A stretch of 32,585 bases of DNA from Campylobacteraceae bacterium. Its GTDB lineage: Bacteria > Campylobacterota > Campylobacteria > Campylobacterales > Sulfurovaceae. Below the pieces are notes generated by a model that was given only the letters and a program-made list of their open reading frames with translations, did no database searches and was not told the origin of the DNA. Each line of letters starts with the position of its first letter. Position 1 is the first letter of the stretch. The position numbers and the translations under genes were made by a program. The DNA is taken from positions 1-32,585 of the forward strand of contig JAMOOQ010000040.1 of NCBI GenBank assembly GCA_027100635.1. The letters run 5' to 3'. Of this stretch, positions 16,380 to 25,233 are shown piece by piece.

Positions 16380-16574
16380 CTACAAATTTATGGTTTTATT
16401 TATTTTGCAATTCTCTATTTCTTAAAAGAGTCTAGATTCTTAACATATATTTACCATCTCTTTTTTTATATTTAATTATAGCATAAAAGTATAGGTTATA
16501 AAATAAAATATATTAAAATTATTTGAAGTTTTTTGTGGGAGATTAAAAGTTTTATATAAATAGTTAAAAAGTAT

Positions 16575-16596
16575 AAGCTAGGCAAAAGCCTAACTT
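16575..16596 (-). terminator. Rho-independent terminator of the major porin gene
   Basis: On the minus strand AAGTTAGGC-TTTT-GCCTAGCTT forms a 9-bp stem with one G-U pair and a four-base loop, followed by ATACTTTTT. It begins 30 bases after the porin stop codon. Confidence 0.85.
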
Positions 16597-16626
16597 ATTG
16601 CAGGAAATGTTATTTTTAGTCTAAGA

Positions 16627-18024
16627 CTAGAAGTTCCATTTAGCCCATACACGAACAATATCGTTATCTGTTGCATCATTATCATCATCATTTTCTTGAT
16701 GAACATAAGCAGCAAGTACTACAGCACCTTTAATTTTTGCTTTAGCAATAACATCTAGCTCATTATAATCACTAATTGTAGCAGAACCATCAATACCAGC
16801 TTCTCTCTCTGTCGTAGAATATTGAGCAATTAGAGTTGTAGTACCAAGAGCAGGAATATCATAAGTTCCAGAACCTTTAACCATAATTGTATCGGCTGTT
16901 CCCATCTTAGATGTAGCACCTGAAATTGCATTTTGGTTAGCAATCATTTGTGTATATAATGGAGTTTTTACACCTGTAGCAAGATTTTTAATTGGTGCAT
17001 TATCAACATCTTGTAAATCAACACCTGTATAAGCAACACATAATGCTACATTACCAATAGCAGGAATATCATATTTTCCACCAGCTTTTACACCATAAGC
17101 AATTGAAGGATCATCAAGATCAAGATCAATCATACCACCTTGTGCTGCAACATTAACTGTAGCACCAGCAACTTTTGTAGAAAATTTAGCATCTCCCCAG
17201 AAAATTATAGCATCTTCTTCAAGATTAGCCATCTCTGGAGCATAATACATTGTACCAGTTAAAGCAAGACCAGCAACTGATCTATTAATAGCTGTCAACA
17301 TGAATACACCATTATCATTAACACCCATATCTGACCAGTCACCTAAGTTACCAATTGCATTTGCTCTCATAACCCATGCACCAACTAAAGTAGTATCAGG
17401 AACATCACCTGCATTAACAACTAAAGCTGCTTCAAATGTATTTTTAAATACATTCCAACTTTCAGAGAATGCAAATGGAGATACATTTTTTGGAAGTTCC
17501 ATTCTACCAACTTTTACAGTTGTATTAGCAATTGCATAAGTAAGGTAAGCTTGTGTTAATTCACCACCGTTAATTCCACCACTTGTTTTTTGCATTGTAT
17601 CATCAACAAAGTCATTGATTTTTCCATCAGGTGTACCATGTCCATTAAGTGTAGTACCACCATCAACACCTGAAGTTCCATCAACAAAAGCATCACCATC
17701 TTTTTCAAGACCAGCACTACCAAGAGCTATAACTTCTAAACCAAATCCAAGACCACTACCAGCAAGATTAGCACCAGTTACACCAAGTTTAAGACCTAAA
17801 TTTGCTGCAGATTGATCACCATCAAATAATTCATTGTTAGTTGCTGCATCACCAAGTTCTGATGTTTGGTAATAAAGTACAGTTTGACCATACCAGTTTA
17901 AAGCTGATTTTGAAGCTTCTACACAAGGTTCAGCTATTGGACAAGGTTCTGATGGAGGAACGATTTCTCCACCTGCAAATAATACAGCCGATGCTGCTAT
18001 TGAAAGTAATAATGTTTTTTTCAT
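16627..18024 (-). CDS. Major outer-membrane porin (Campylobacterota MOMP-like)
   Basis: The 465-residue exported barrel protein has a signal peptide (MKKTLLLSIAASAVLFAGG). A short mature N-terminus with two cysteines (SEPCPIAEPC) follows, then alternating strands such as NWYGQTVLYYQTSE and AYLTYAIANTTVKVGRMELP. It ends in the aromatic VWAKWNF required for outer-membrane insertion. Acidic loops (DLDLDDPS, ENDDDNDATDND) suggest cation preference, which is inference. Expression should be high: a consensus sigma-70 promoter, AAGGGG as ribosome site and a strong terminator. The substrate cannot be read. It is monocistronic and divergent from mqnA. Confidence 0.85.
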   Translation of the reverse strand: MKKTLLLSIAASAVLFAGGEIVPPSEPCPIAEPCVEASKSALNWYGQTVLYYQTSELGDAATNNELFDGDQSAANLGLKLGVTGANLAGSGLGFGLEVIALGSAGLEKDGDAFVDGTSGVDGGTTLNGHGTPDGKINDFVDDTMQKTSGGINGGELTQAYLTYAIANTTVKVGRMELPKNVSPFAFSESWNVFKNTFEAALVVNAGDVPDTTLVGAWVMRANAIGNLGDWSDMGVNDNGVFMLTAINRSVAGLALTGTMYYAPEMANLEEDAIIFWGDAKFSTKVAGATVNVAAQGGMIDLDLDDPSIAYGVKAGGKYDIPAIGNVALCVAYTGVDLQDVDNAPIKNLATGVKTPLYTQMIANQNAISGATSKMGTADTIMVKGSGTYDIPALGTTTLIAQYSTTEREAGIDGSATISDYNELDVIAKAKIKGAVVLAAYVHQENDDDNDATDNDIVRVWAKWNF

Positions 18025-18065
18025 AATTAACCCCTTAAATAATTTTTTTTGTTAAGATTTTAGGA

Positions 18066-18095
18066 ATTATAACATAGGAATCTTTAAAATGTCAA
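18066..18095 (-). promoter_or_regulatory. Consensus sigma-70 promoter of the major porin
   Basis: On the minus strand a perfect TTGACA (18095-18090) and a perfect TATAAT (18071-18066) are separated by 18 bases. Transcription would begin near 18059, giving a leader of about 35 bases with AAGGGG before the ATG. A full -35 box is unusual in Campylobacterota and fits very high expression. Confidence 0.85.
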
Positions 18096-18231
18096 GCAAT
18101 TTTTATAAAAATTAACAAAAAGTTAATGGTTTATTAATCATAATGGCTATTTTAGGGAGTTTGATTAATAAAAAAAAATATAAACAGATAGTAAATCAAT
18201 GGTAAATAGAGTATTTTTATAACTATTCTGT

Positions 18232-18237
18232 TATAAT
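18232..18237 (+). promoter_or_regulatory. -10 box of mqnA
   Basis: TATAAT preceded by CTGT lies 24 bases before the mqnA ATG, with AAGAG as a weak ribosome site in between. There is no obvious -35 box. The divergent space 18025-18261 holds only this and the porin promoter. Confidence 0.55.
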
Positions 18238-18261
18238 TTCTTAAAAATATTAAGAGTTTAA

Positions 18262-18906
18262 ATGTTATTTGGAAGTATTGAGTATCTAAATTTGTTACCT
18301 TTTCAGGTTTTTCTAAAGAAATATCTAAAAAATTCTCCATCATATCAATCTTTAGTTTATAAAAGAGATGTACCATCTAAGATAAATATTGTATTTGCAA
18401 ATAGAAGAGTTAATGCTGCTTTTATATCTAGTGTTAAATCAAAAGGTTGCAGATGTACAAATTTAGGAATAATAGCTAAAAGAGATGTAAAAAGTGTATT
18501 TGTTATTGAAGGAATTGATAAAAAAGATAGTGCTTCTGCATCTTCTAATCAATTGGCTAAAATATTAGGATTAAGTGGTGAGGTTATTATTGGAGATAGA
18601 GCATTAAAATATTATCTTAATGGTGGAGAGGGTATTGATTTAGCAAGAGCATGGTATGATAAACATGGTTTGCCATTTGTTTTTGCAAGGCTTTGTTATA
18701 ATAAATATGGTCAAGAGATAAAAAAATTAGCAGATAAATTTATCAAATCTAAGATTAAAATACCACAATATATTTTAAAAAAAGAGGCAAAGAAAAGGTC
18801 AATTACAGTAAAAGAACTTCTTTGGTATTTAAATTATATATATTATGATATGGATTATAGTTCAAAAAAATCATTAAAGATATTTTTAAGAGGTGTGAAG
18901 AGATAG
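18262..18906 (+). CDS. mqnA: Chorismate dehydratase MqnA, futalosine menaquinone pathway
   Basis: MqnA dehydrates chorismate to 3-[(1-carboxyvinyl)oxy]benzoate, the first step of the futalosine route to menaquinone used by Campylobacterota. The 214-residue protein begins with the family motif MLFGSIEYLNLLPF. Further marks are INIVFANRRVNAAFISSVKS (substrate pocket region), DSASASSNQLAKILG, VIIGDRALKYYL and ARAWYDKHGLPFVFARLCY. It is shorter than the roughly 270-residue form of other phyla, as is normal in this group. It is preceded by its own promoter and followed by tandem repeats. Other mqn genes are not in the window. Confidence 0.85.
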   Translation: MLFGSIEYLNLLPFQVFLKKYLKNSPSYQSLVYKRDVPSKINIVFANRRVNAAFISSVKSKGCRCTNLGIIAKRDVKSVFVIEGIDKKDSASASSNQLAKILGLSGEVIIGDRALKYYLNGGEGIDLARAWYDKHGLPFVFARLCYNKYGQEIKKLADKFIKSKIKIPQYILKKEAKKRSITVKELLWYLNYIYYDMDYSSKKSLKIFLRGVKR

Positions 18907-19020
18907 ATTCTGAATCAAGTTCAGAATGACGCAAGTTCAAGTTCAGAATGACGCAAGTTCAAGTTCAGAATGACGCAAGTTCAAGTTTAGAATGACGCAA
19001 GTTCAAGTTTAGAATAATAG
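18907..19020. repeat. 22-base tandem repeat grown from a half-palindrome
   Basis: The region starts with a palindrome, ATTCTGAA-TCAAG-TTCAGAAT (18908-18928). Its right half then recurs in direct 22-base units from 18917: three nearly identical units beginning AAGTTCAGAATGACGC, a fourth with one change (AAGTTTAG), and a 16-base partial. There are no spacers between units, so this is not CRISPR. It lies just after the mqnA stop in a convergent gap. Confidence 0.85.
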
Positions 19021-19026
19021 TTGTTT

Positions 19027-19051
19027 GTCATTCCGTGCTTGACACGGAATC
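19027..19051. repeat. 25-base palindrome at a convergent junction, copy 2
   Basis: ATTCCGTG-CTTGA-CACGGAAT, with GTC on the left and C on the right, is the inverted form of copy 1 (6494-6518) and identical to 26368-26392. It lies between mqnA and the antiporter gene and directly touches the half-element at 19053-19079. Confidence 0.8.
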
Positions 19052-19052
19052 T

Positions 19053-19079
19053 TGGTGAGGCTAAAGCCATCACTTACAA
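19053..19079 (+). repeat. Half copy (C) of the two-hairpin element
   Basis: Only hairpin 2 and the right flank remain: GTGAGGC-TAAA-GCCATCAC followed by TTACAA. Bases 19056-19079 match the same part of copy A (4464-4487) at 22 of 24 positions. Hairpin 1 is absent; the 25-base palindrome stands in its place. Confidence 0.65.
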
Positions 19080-19097
19080 TAAATAAAGTATTGTTTA

Positions 19098-20264
19098 TCA
19101 TTGTACTTTATTATATTTTAAAATGATTTCAATTGAAATCATGGCTATTATAATTTCAAATAAACTTGCCAATATTAGTTGATAATATGTAAGTATATCT
19201 ATAACTTTTACCTCGTATCCAATTGTTGCTACTGCAATTAAAAGGGTAAGTGGCATAGATAAAGAGAATCCGATAAGAAGGGCATTCTTTCCACCTGTAA
19301 TTTTTTCTAAGACAACTGTTGCCATAATTCTTGAAATTATCATTACAACAGTGATTGTTAATGCTCCAGAAATAATTCCCTCTAGTGCTAATGCTTTAAT
19401 ATCAAAAGATGCACCAACATGAATAAAGAATATTGGAACTAAAAATCCAAATCCAAGACTTGACATTTTCTCTTCTAGTCTTTTTTCATGATGAAAAAAT
19501 GTTGAAATAGCAACACCTGCAATAAATGCACCAAAAGCAACTTCAAGATGGAGAATAAGCATTATTGCAATAAGGATAAAAAAAAGTGATATACTAAATC
19601 TAATATTTTGATCTGTTGTATCATCTTTTGGCATCAAAAAATTCTTAAATTCTGGATACCACCAAAATACTATTTGTAATATTCTATATATAATATATAT
19701 TGCAATTATAAAGAGACTTAAATATATTATTTTAGTTAAGAGTTCAAATCCAAATCCAACTACAATTACAGCATCTATGATAGTTAGTGCAGCGATACTT
19801 ATTATTTCTCCAATTACCCCTATAATAAAAGTAAGTTTTATCCACTCTACATCTTTTCCGTACTCTTTTGACAAAGTTGCTAAAACACCTATAGATATAA
19901 GAGGCATAGAGACAATTACAATAGCATTTAAATTAAGCAAAAATCCACTACTTACAGATATTATTATCATAATAATTAAAAATAAGATTGATCTTCTAAT
20001 TAATGATTTTGAACTATTTGTAATTTGTTTTAGATTAACTTCCATCCCCGCTAAGAACATTAAATATAGAAATCCAACCTCTGCTAATATATCAAAATAG
20101 TCATGATTTGTTATTAGACCAATATATGCAAATATTGAGCCTAATATAATCTCCATTGGAGGAGTTGGTATTCTAAGAAGTTTCGCAAAATAGGGAGATA
20201 ACCATATTAACATAGAGAGGGTTAGTATAATTGATATACTATTGTCATTAACAACTAGTAGCAA
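19098..20264 (-). CDS. CPA2-family monovalent cation/proton antiporter
   Basis: The 388-residue integral membrane protein has about 11-12 hydrophobic segments. The KefB/NapA-type fold is indicated by LRIPTPPMEIILGSIFAYIG (31-50), ILAEVGFLYLMFLAGMEVNL (58-77), AFGAFIAGVAISTF and LGFGFLVPIFFIHVGASFD (about 273-291). There is no C-terminal RCK/TrkA domain, so it resembles plain Na+/H+ exchangers more than glutathione-gated K+ efflux proteins. It starts at TTG with AGGAT seven bases upstream, overlapping the end of bioB by 17 bases. The ion exchanged cannot be told. Confidence 0.85.
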   Translation of the reverse strand: MLLVVNDNSISIILTLSMLIWLSPYFAKLLRIPTPPMEIILGSIFAYIGLITNHDYFDILAEVGFLYLMFLAGMEVNLKQITNSSKSLIRRSILFLIIMIIISVSSGFLLNLNAIVIVSMPLISIGVLATLSKEYGKDVEWIKLTFIIGVIGEIISIAALTIIDAVIVVGFGFELLTKIIYLSLFIIAIYIIYRILQIVFWWYPEFKNFLMPKDDTTDQNIRFSISLFFILIAIMLILHLEVAFGAFIAGVAISTFFHHEKRLEEKMSSLGFGFLVPIFFIHVGASFDIKALALEGIISGALTITVVMIISRIMATVVLEKITGGKNALLIGFSLSMPLTLLIAVATIGYEVKVIDILTYYQLILASLFEIIIAMISIEIILKYNKVQ

Positions 20265-21087
20265 TAGTGTATCCTATATTTTTAATTATATCCTTATCTT
20301 TAATAGGACTTTGACCTTTTGTTGTTAAATAGTTACCAATTACTATTGCATTTGCCCCAGCTTCAAACATTAATCTTTCATTATTCTGAAATAATAATTC
20401 TCTACCACCAGCGACCATCAAAAGCTTATCATCTCCTAATAATTGTCTTGATTTTTTTATAATCTCTATCGCTTCATTAGTTGTAATATTACTAGCTTTA
20501 ATTGGAAGAGATGGGTTTGGATGATAAAAATTTAAAGGGGTTGATTCAGGCTTTAATGATGAAAAAGCTTTAATTAACTCATCTCTATCTTTTTGGCTTT
20601 CGCCCATTCCAAATATTCCACCTGTACATAAATCTAATCCCACACTCTTTATATCTTCACAAGTTTGGTATCTCTCTTGCCAACTATGAGTAGTACAAAT
20701 CGTTTTATAAAACTCCTCTGAGGTTTCAAGATTATGGTTATAGCTATCAATTCCATTTTTTTTTAAATATAATAATTGTTCTTTATTAGCTGTTCCATTA
20801 CACGCTATAAGATTTAGTCCATCAACAGAAGATTTAATTCTTTTTGCAACTTTTGCTACAAATTCAACCTTTTTATCATCAAGACCTTTTCCTGCTGTTA
20901 CAAGACAATATCCTAATGCTCCACTCTCTTTTGCTATTTTAGCTTCTTTAACTATCTGATTTATATCTTTGTAGTTATATCTATTTATATCTGCTTTATA
21001 TCTGACGCTTTGCGTACAAAATTTACAGTCCTCGTTACAGTTTCCACTTAAAATGTTATTTATTGCACATAAAAATATATTTTTCAT
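20248..21087 (-). CDS. bioB: Biotin synthase
   Basis: BioB is the radical-SAM enzyme that inserts sulfur into dethiobiotin. The 279 residues are short for the family (about 320-350) but normal for Campylobacterota. The [4Fe-4S]/SAM motif C17-x3-C21-x2-C24 is in GNCNEDCKFCTQS. YNHNLETSEEFY (116-127), CTGGIFGMGES and LNFYHPNPSLP follow the family pattern. The usual C-terminal extension is missing. The [2Fe-2S] cluster that donates sulfur requires Fe-S assembly, and nifS-nifU lie 3 kb away. A minus-strand TATAAT (21099-21094) ends six bases before the ATG and no ribosome site is seen, so a leaderless message is possible. Confidence 0.93.
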   Translation of the reverse strand: MKNIFLCAINNILSGNCNEDCKFCTQSVRYKADINRYNYKDINQIVKEAKIAKESGALGYCLVTAGKGLDDKKVEFVAKVAKRIKSSVDGLNLIACNGTANKEQLLYLKKNGIDSYNHNLETSEEFYKTICTTHSWQERYQTCEDIKSVGLDLCTGGIFGMGESQKDRDELIKAFSSLKPESTPLNFYHPNPSLPIKASNITTNEAIEIIKKSRQLLGDDKLLMVAGGRELLFQNNERLMFEAGANAIVIGNYLTTKGQSPIKDKDIIKNIGYTIATSC

Positions 21088-21093
21088 AAAGAA

Positions 21094-21099
21094 ATTATA
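21094..21099 (-). promoter_or_regulatory. -10 box very close to the bioB start
   Basis: TATAAT on the minus strand is followed by TTCTTT and then the bioB ATG. Transcription from it would begin at or next to the start codon. An upstream alternative promoter in the divergent gap is possible. Confidence 0.4.
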
Positions 21100-21133
21100 C
21101 TATAAGATAGAAAAAATCAAATTAATATTATGA

Positions 21134-21139
21134 TATAAT
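21134..21139 (+). promoter_or_regulatory. -10 box of the hybrid kinase gene
   Basis: TATAAT preceded by TATGA lies 40 bases before the proposed AUC start and ahead of an AAAAGGG ribosome site (21167-21173). This bounds the gene start: transcription begins near 21146, and the first TTG in frame (21207) is 33 bases beyond the ribosome site. Confidence 0.55.
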
Positions 21140-21179
21140 AGAAAAATTTAAATTATATAGATTAATAAAAGGGTATATT

Positions 21180-23837
21180 ATCAAACGATTTGTTCTTATA
21201 AGTATATTGTTACTTGGGTTTTTTAGTGAGTTATATGGTAAAGAGTCTTATAGCTCTATAGTTATAGGAAAGTTCAAAAGCTTAGAGAGAGCAGATAGTA
21301 CTATTGATATTTTTAAAGATATAATTAAAACAGAAGAAACTCTTCAAAAGCTTCAAAAAAAGTACCTTTTTTCTATCTCTAAACAAGATATAGAGGGTCA
21401 ATACCTTATTACTGTTGGGGATTTTTATAATGAAGAAATTTTAGCTGTAACATACTATATTATTAAAGAGTATTTTCCTGACACTATCATCATTAAATAT
21501 AAAGGTGATGAGATTCCTATTGTACAAGATAGCAATATTAGTAGTATTATTGTTGAGGATAGTTCATCTGATAATGGTGGTTTATGGTTAAGTCTTTTTA
21601 TGCTTCTTGCTATGCTTCTTGCTATGATTATATTGTATGTAAAGCATATTAAGATGTTGAGGGATGATTATGAGCAGATGAAGGTTGAGCATAATGAGTT
21701 GCAGGAGGCTCAGAGTTTGTTATTATCTTCTATTACAGAAAAGATTAGGGATAGTGCTGAGTTACTAATTAATGATAGGGATAAGATATTGAATAGACCT
21801 GTTGAGGAGTTATCTAGTGATATGTTACGGAGTGCATCGGAAAGGTCTAAGAGCCGTGATGAGATATTGCTTGACAGTACCAGTAATCTTATTATCTATC
21901 TACAATTAAAATCAAAGAAGATTACTAGCGATAGGGAGTTATTTAATATTAACAATATATTAAATGAGGTTAGTGGTCAGATATTGAGCAAATGCTATGG
22001 TGGTAATGAGGTTGAGCTTGTGTTTGATGTGAGCAACGATGTGCCTAAGCTTATGATTGGAGATCTGCGTCATATTACCACGGTGCTGTTAAACTTGTTG
22101 GGATACGCATTAAGAAGTGTGAGTAGTGGCGAGGTTAGACTGATGATTAGTGTGGAGAGTGTGAATGGTAGCGATATTAATGTGAAGTTTGGGATTATCA
22201 GCGAAGGGGTTCTACTGATTAGCGATGATAGTTGCGTAAATCTGCTTAAGCCCTTTAATGAGAATGATGACGGGATGAGTGGTGACAATTTGAGTTTGTA
22301 CATTGCAAAAGAACTAGTAGAGTTGATGGATGGCAGGATAAGTGTGAGCGATGATGGTACGATTTTTGATGTGATGATTCATCTTGAAGTACCTGATTAT
22401 GATGTGAATAGTAAGAGTAGTGGCGATAATTTAAGGCTTGGAGTTAAGAAAGTTTTAATCGTAGAAAAGAGTGAAAGCAGTGCTATAGCTTTAGAAAGGA
22501 TTTTGAGACACTTTGGATATGACGCGACCATTAAACCATTAGAGCAGTTGAGAGATGATATGGAAGAGCTGATTTATTTTGATATACTAGCTATTGATAT
22601 CGAATTAATGAGTGGAGAAATGGCAAAAAGAATAGGAGAGATTAAGAATAAGAACACTGTTAAAGTGATTGCGTTGAGTGGTTTGCTGAATGGTTCTATT
22701 ATTAGCGAGATGGTGGCTGATGTAATTGATAAGCATTTGATTAAGCCATTGCACAATGAAAGAGTATATGAAGTTCTGATTAATATCTTTAATGATGATG
22801 TGAGTGACAATAAGACAATTAGCCTTGAATCACTTAATAAAGTTTCTGAACTAGAAGATGATAAACAAAAGACTAATGATAATGCAAGCGTTAAAGAGAT
22901 AACAGTTAGTAGTGATGATGCAAATATAATAAATGATGTTATTAGAGCTTCTGCAAAAGTTTACAAAGGTGAGATTAGCAATACTGAGGGGATTAATGAA
23001 GATAGTTTTAAGGTGTTTAATGGGTCTAGGTTGATGATTGTAGAAGATAATATTATTAATCAAAAGGTGCTGTTGAGAGTGCTAAACCATTCAGGGATTA
23101 GTATTGATATAGCTAATAATGGTAACGAGGCTGTAAAGATGATGGATGACTCTAGTGGTGGTTATGATTTTGTGCTTATGGATATATCAATGCCTATTAT
23201 GGATGGGTATACTGCTACGAAGATTATTAGAGAGAATCAAAAGTATGACCATATTCCTATCGTGTCACTTACTAGCTCGGCTCTTGGTCAAGAGATTAAA
23301 AAAATGTATCACTTAGGTATGAATGCTCACCTAACAAAACCAATGAAGATTGGACAACTCTATAGCGTATTTTCTTTGTTCTTATCTAAGTCTAATCATA
23401 TTAATCTTGTCCAAAGATTTGAACCTTATGAAAGTAGAGATTATCTTGAGCTTGAGGTAGATGTAAATTATATTGAAGATACTGATGTACTAGATACCCA
23501 TAGTGGAATTATTTACTCACAAGGTAGTGAGGTGTTGTATATTGAGGTGTTAAGGGAGTTTTTGGATGCATATAGTAATAATTTTTCACTGTTTGAGAAA
23601 TATGTTTATGATAAAGAATATTTGAAAGTTAAAGTTTTAACAAAAGATATGGGTGAATTATTAGGTGCTATTGGGGCTAATAGTATGACTCATCTATTAA
23701 GCGAGATTAATCAATTGTTTGTTTATCAAGAAGAGAAGCAATTATCTCTTTATGTTGAAAGTTATACAAAAGAGTTAAAAAATTTAATTCATCAGATAGA
23801 GCAGTATATTTATAGTAGAGATAGAAAAATTTTATAA
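21180..23837 (+). CDS. Degenerate hybrid sensor kinase: SPOR-like sensor, pseudo-kinase, two receivers, HPt-like tail
   Basis: The 885 residues run as follows. A signal-peptide-like start MKRFVLISILLLGFF is followed by a periplasmic SPOR-like region (about 22-110), a membrane helix (about 135-155) and a coiled coil (160-185). The dimerisation region carries SITEKIRD where SHEIRTP-type H boxes have the phospho-His. In the ATPase-like region the N box reads LNLLGYAL, without its Asn, and the DxGxG and GxGxG loops are gone. REC1 (about 424-535) keeps D473 and K522 but reads VEKS in the acidic pocket. REC2 is canonical (E622, D623, D668, K720). The C-terminal helical domain resembles HPt, with Lys822 aligned to the His. 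The start is inferred as ATC: AAAAGGG is six bases upstream and no ATG, GTG or TTG lies between. Confidence 0.7.
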   Translation: MKRFVLISILLLGFFSELYGKESYSSIVIGKFKSLERADSTIDIFKDIIKTEETLQKLQKKYLFSISKQDIEGQYLITVGDFYNEEILAVTYYIIKEYFPDTIIIKYKGDEIPIVQDSNISSIIVEDSSSDNGGLWLSLFMLLAMLLAMIILYVKHIKMLRDDYEQMKVEHNELQEAQSLLLSSITEKIRDSAELLINDRDKILNRPVEELSSDMLRSASERSKSRDEILLDSTSNLIIYLQLKSKKITSDRELFNINNILNEVSGQILSKCYGGNEVELVFDVSNDVPKLMIGDLRHITTVLLNLLGYALRSVSSGEVRLMISVESVNGSDINVKFGIISEGVLLISDDSCVNLLKPFNENDDGMSGDNLSLYIAKELVELMDGRISVSDDGTIFDVMIHLEVPDYDVNSKSSGDNLRLGVKKVLIVEKSESSAIALERILRHFGYDATIKPLEQLRDDMEELIYFDILAIDIELMSGEMAKRIGEIKNKNTVKVIALSGLLNGSIISEMVADVIDKHLIKPLHNERVYEVLINIFNDDVSDNKTISLESLNKVSELEDDKQKTNDNASVKEITVSSDDANIINDVIRASAKVYKGEISNTEGINEDSFKVFNGSRLMIVEDNIINQKVLLRVLNHSGISIDIANNGNEAVKMMDDSSGGYDFVLMDISMPIMDGYTATKIIRENQKYDHIPIVSLTSSALGQEIKKMYHLGMNAHLTKPMKIGQLYSVFSLFLSKSNHINLVQRFEPYESRDYLELEVDVNYIEDTDVLDTHSGIIYSQGSEVLYIEVLREFLDAYSNNFSLFEKYVYDKEYLKVKVLTKDMGELLGAIGANSMTHLLSEINQLFVYQEEKQLSLYVESYTKELKNLIHQIEQYIYSRDRKIL

Positions 23838-23902
23838 TTCTTTATCAGTTTTTAAGATTTGTTTATGTACTATGCAACTAAGAGATAATTAGTCCGAATT
23901 AA

Positions 23903-25123
<1,221 letters not shown>

Positions 25124-25125
25124 AT

Positions 25126-25193
25126 AGGGCAACCACAAGGGATTGCCTCTACTATATTAATTATAATGTAGGGGTATCTCTTGTAAATACCTT
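25126..25193. repeat. Imperfect palindromic repeat, family R, copy 3 (inverted)
   Basis: It begins AGGGCAACCACAAGGGATTGCC and its far end is TGTAGGGGTATCTCTTGTAAATACCTT, in two parts. Read on the minus strand it follows copy 1 (3040-3109) closely at both ends, with a divergent middle. It starts two bases after the nifS stop and lies between two genes that must be expressed in proportion. It could therefore tune nifU expression by partial termination or mRNA end protection. Confidence 0.75.
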
Positions 25194-25233
25194 CATAAAA
25201 ACATAAATAAAATAAAAATAAAAAGGAAAAATT

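Noticed and set aside
17300-17815. Plus-strand open frames opposite the major porin
   Set aside because: They mirror a strongly coding minus-strand gene with biased codons, have no ribosome sites and show no protein-like pattern.
18917-19020. Possible CRISPR array
   Set aside because: The 22-base units follow each other directly with no unique spacers, and no cas genes are nearby. The same applies to 26230-26340.
22081-22200. Foreign origin of the kinase-like region of the hybrid kinase
   Set aside because: The stretch is strongly G-rich over C (41 G and 9 C by count) with more TTG, CTG and AGC codons than its neighbours. Total GC is only moderately raised, and strand skew alone does not show transfer.
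21207-23837. Hybrid kinase starting at TTG 21207
   Set aside because: The ribosome site is 33 bases upstream and the start would truncate the signal peptide. The AUC at 21180 fits better, though it remains inference.
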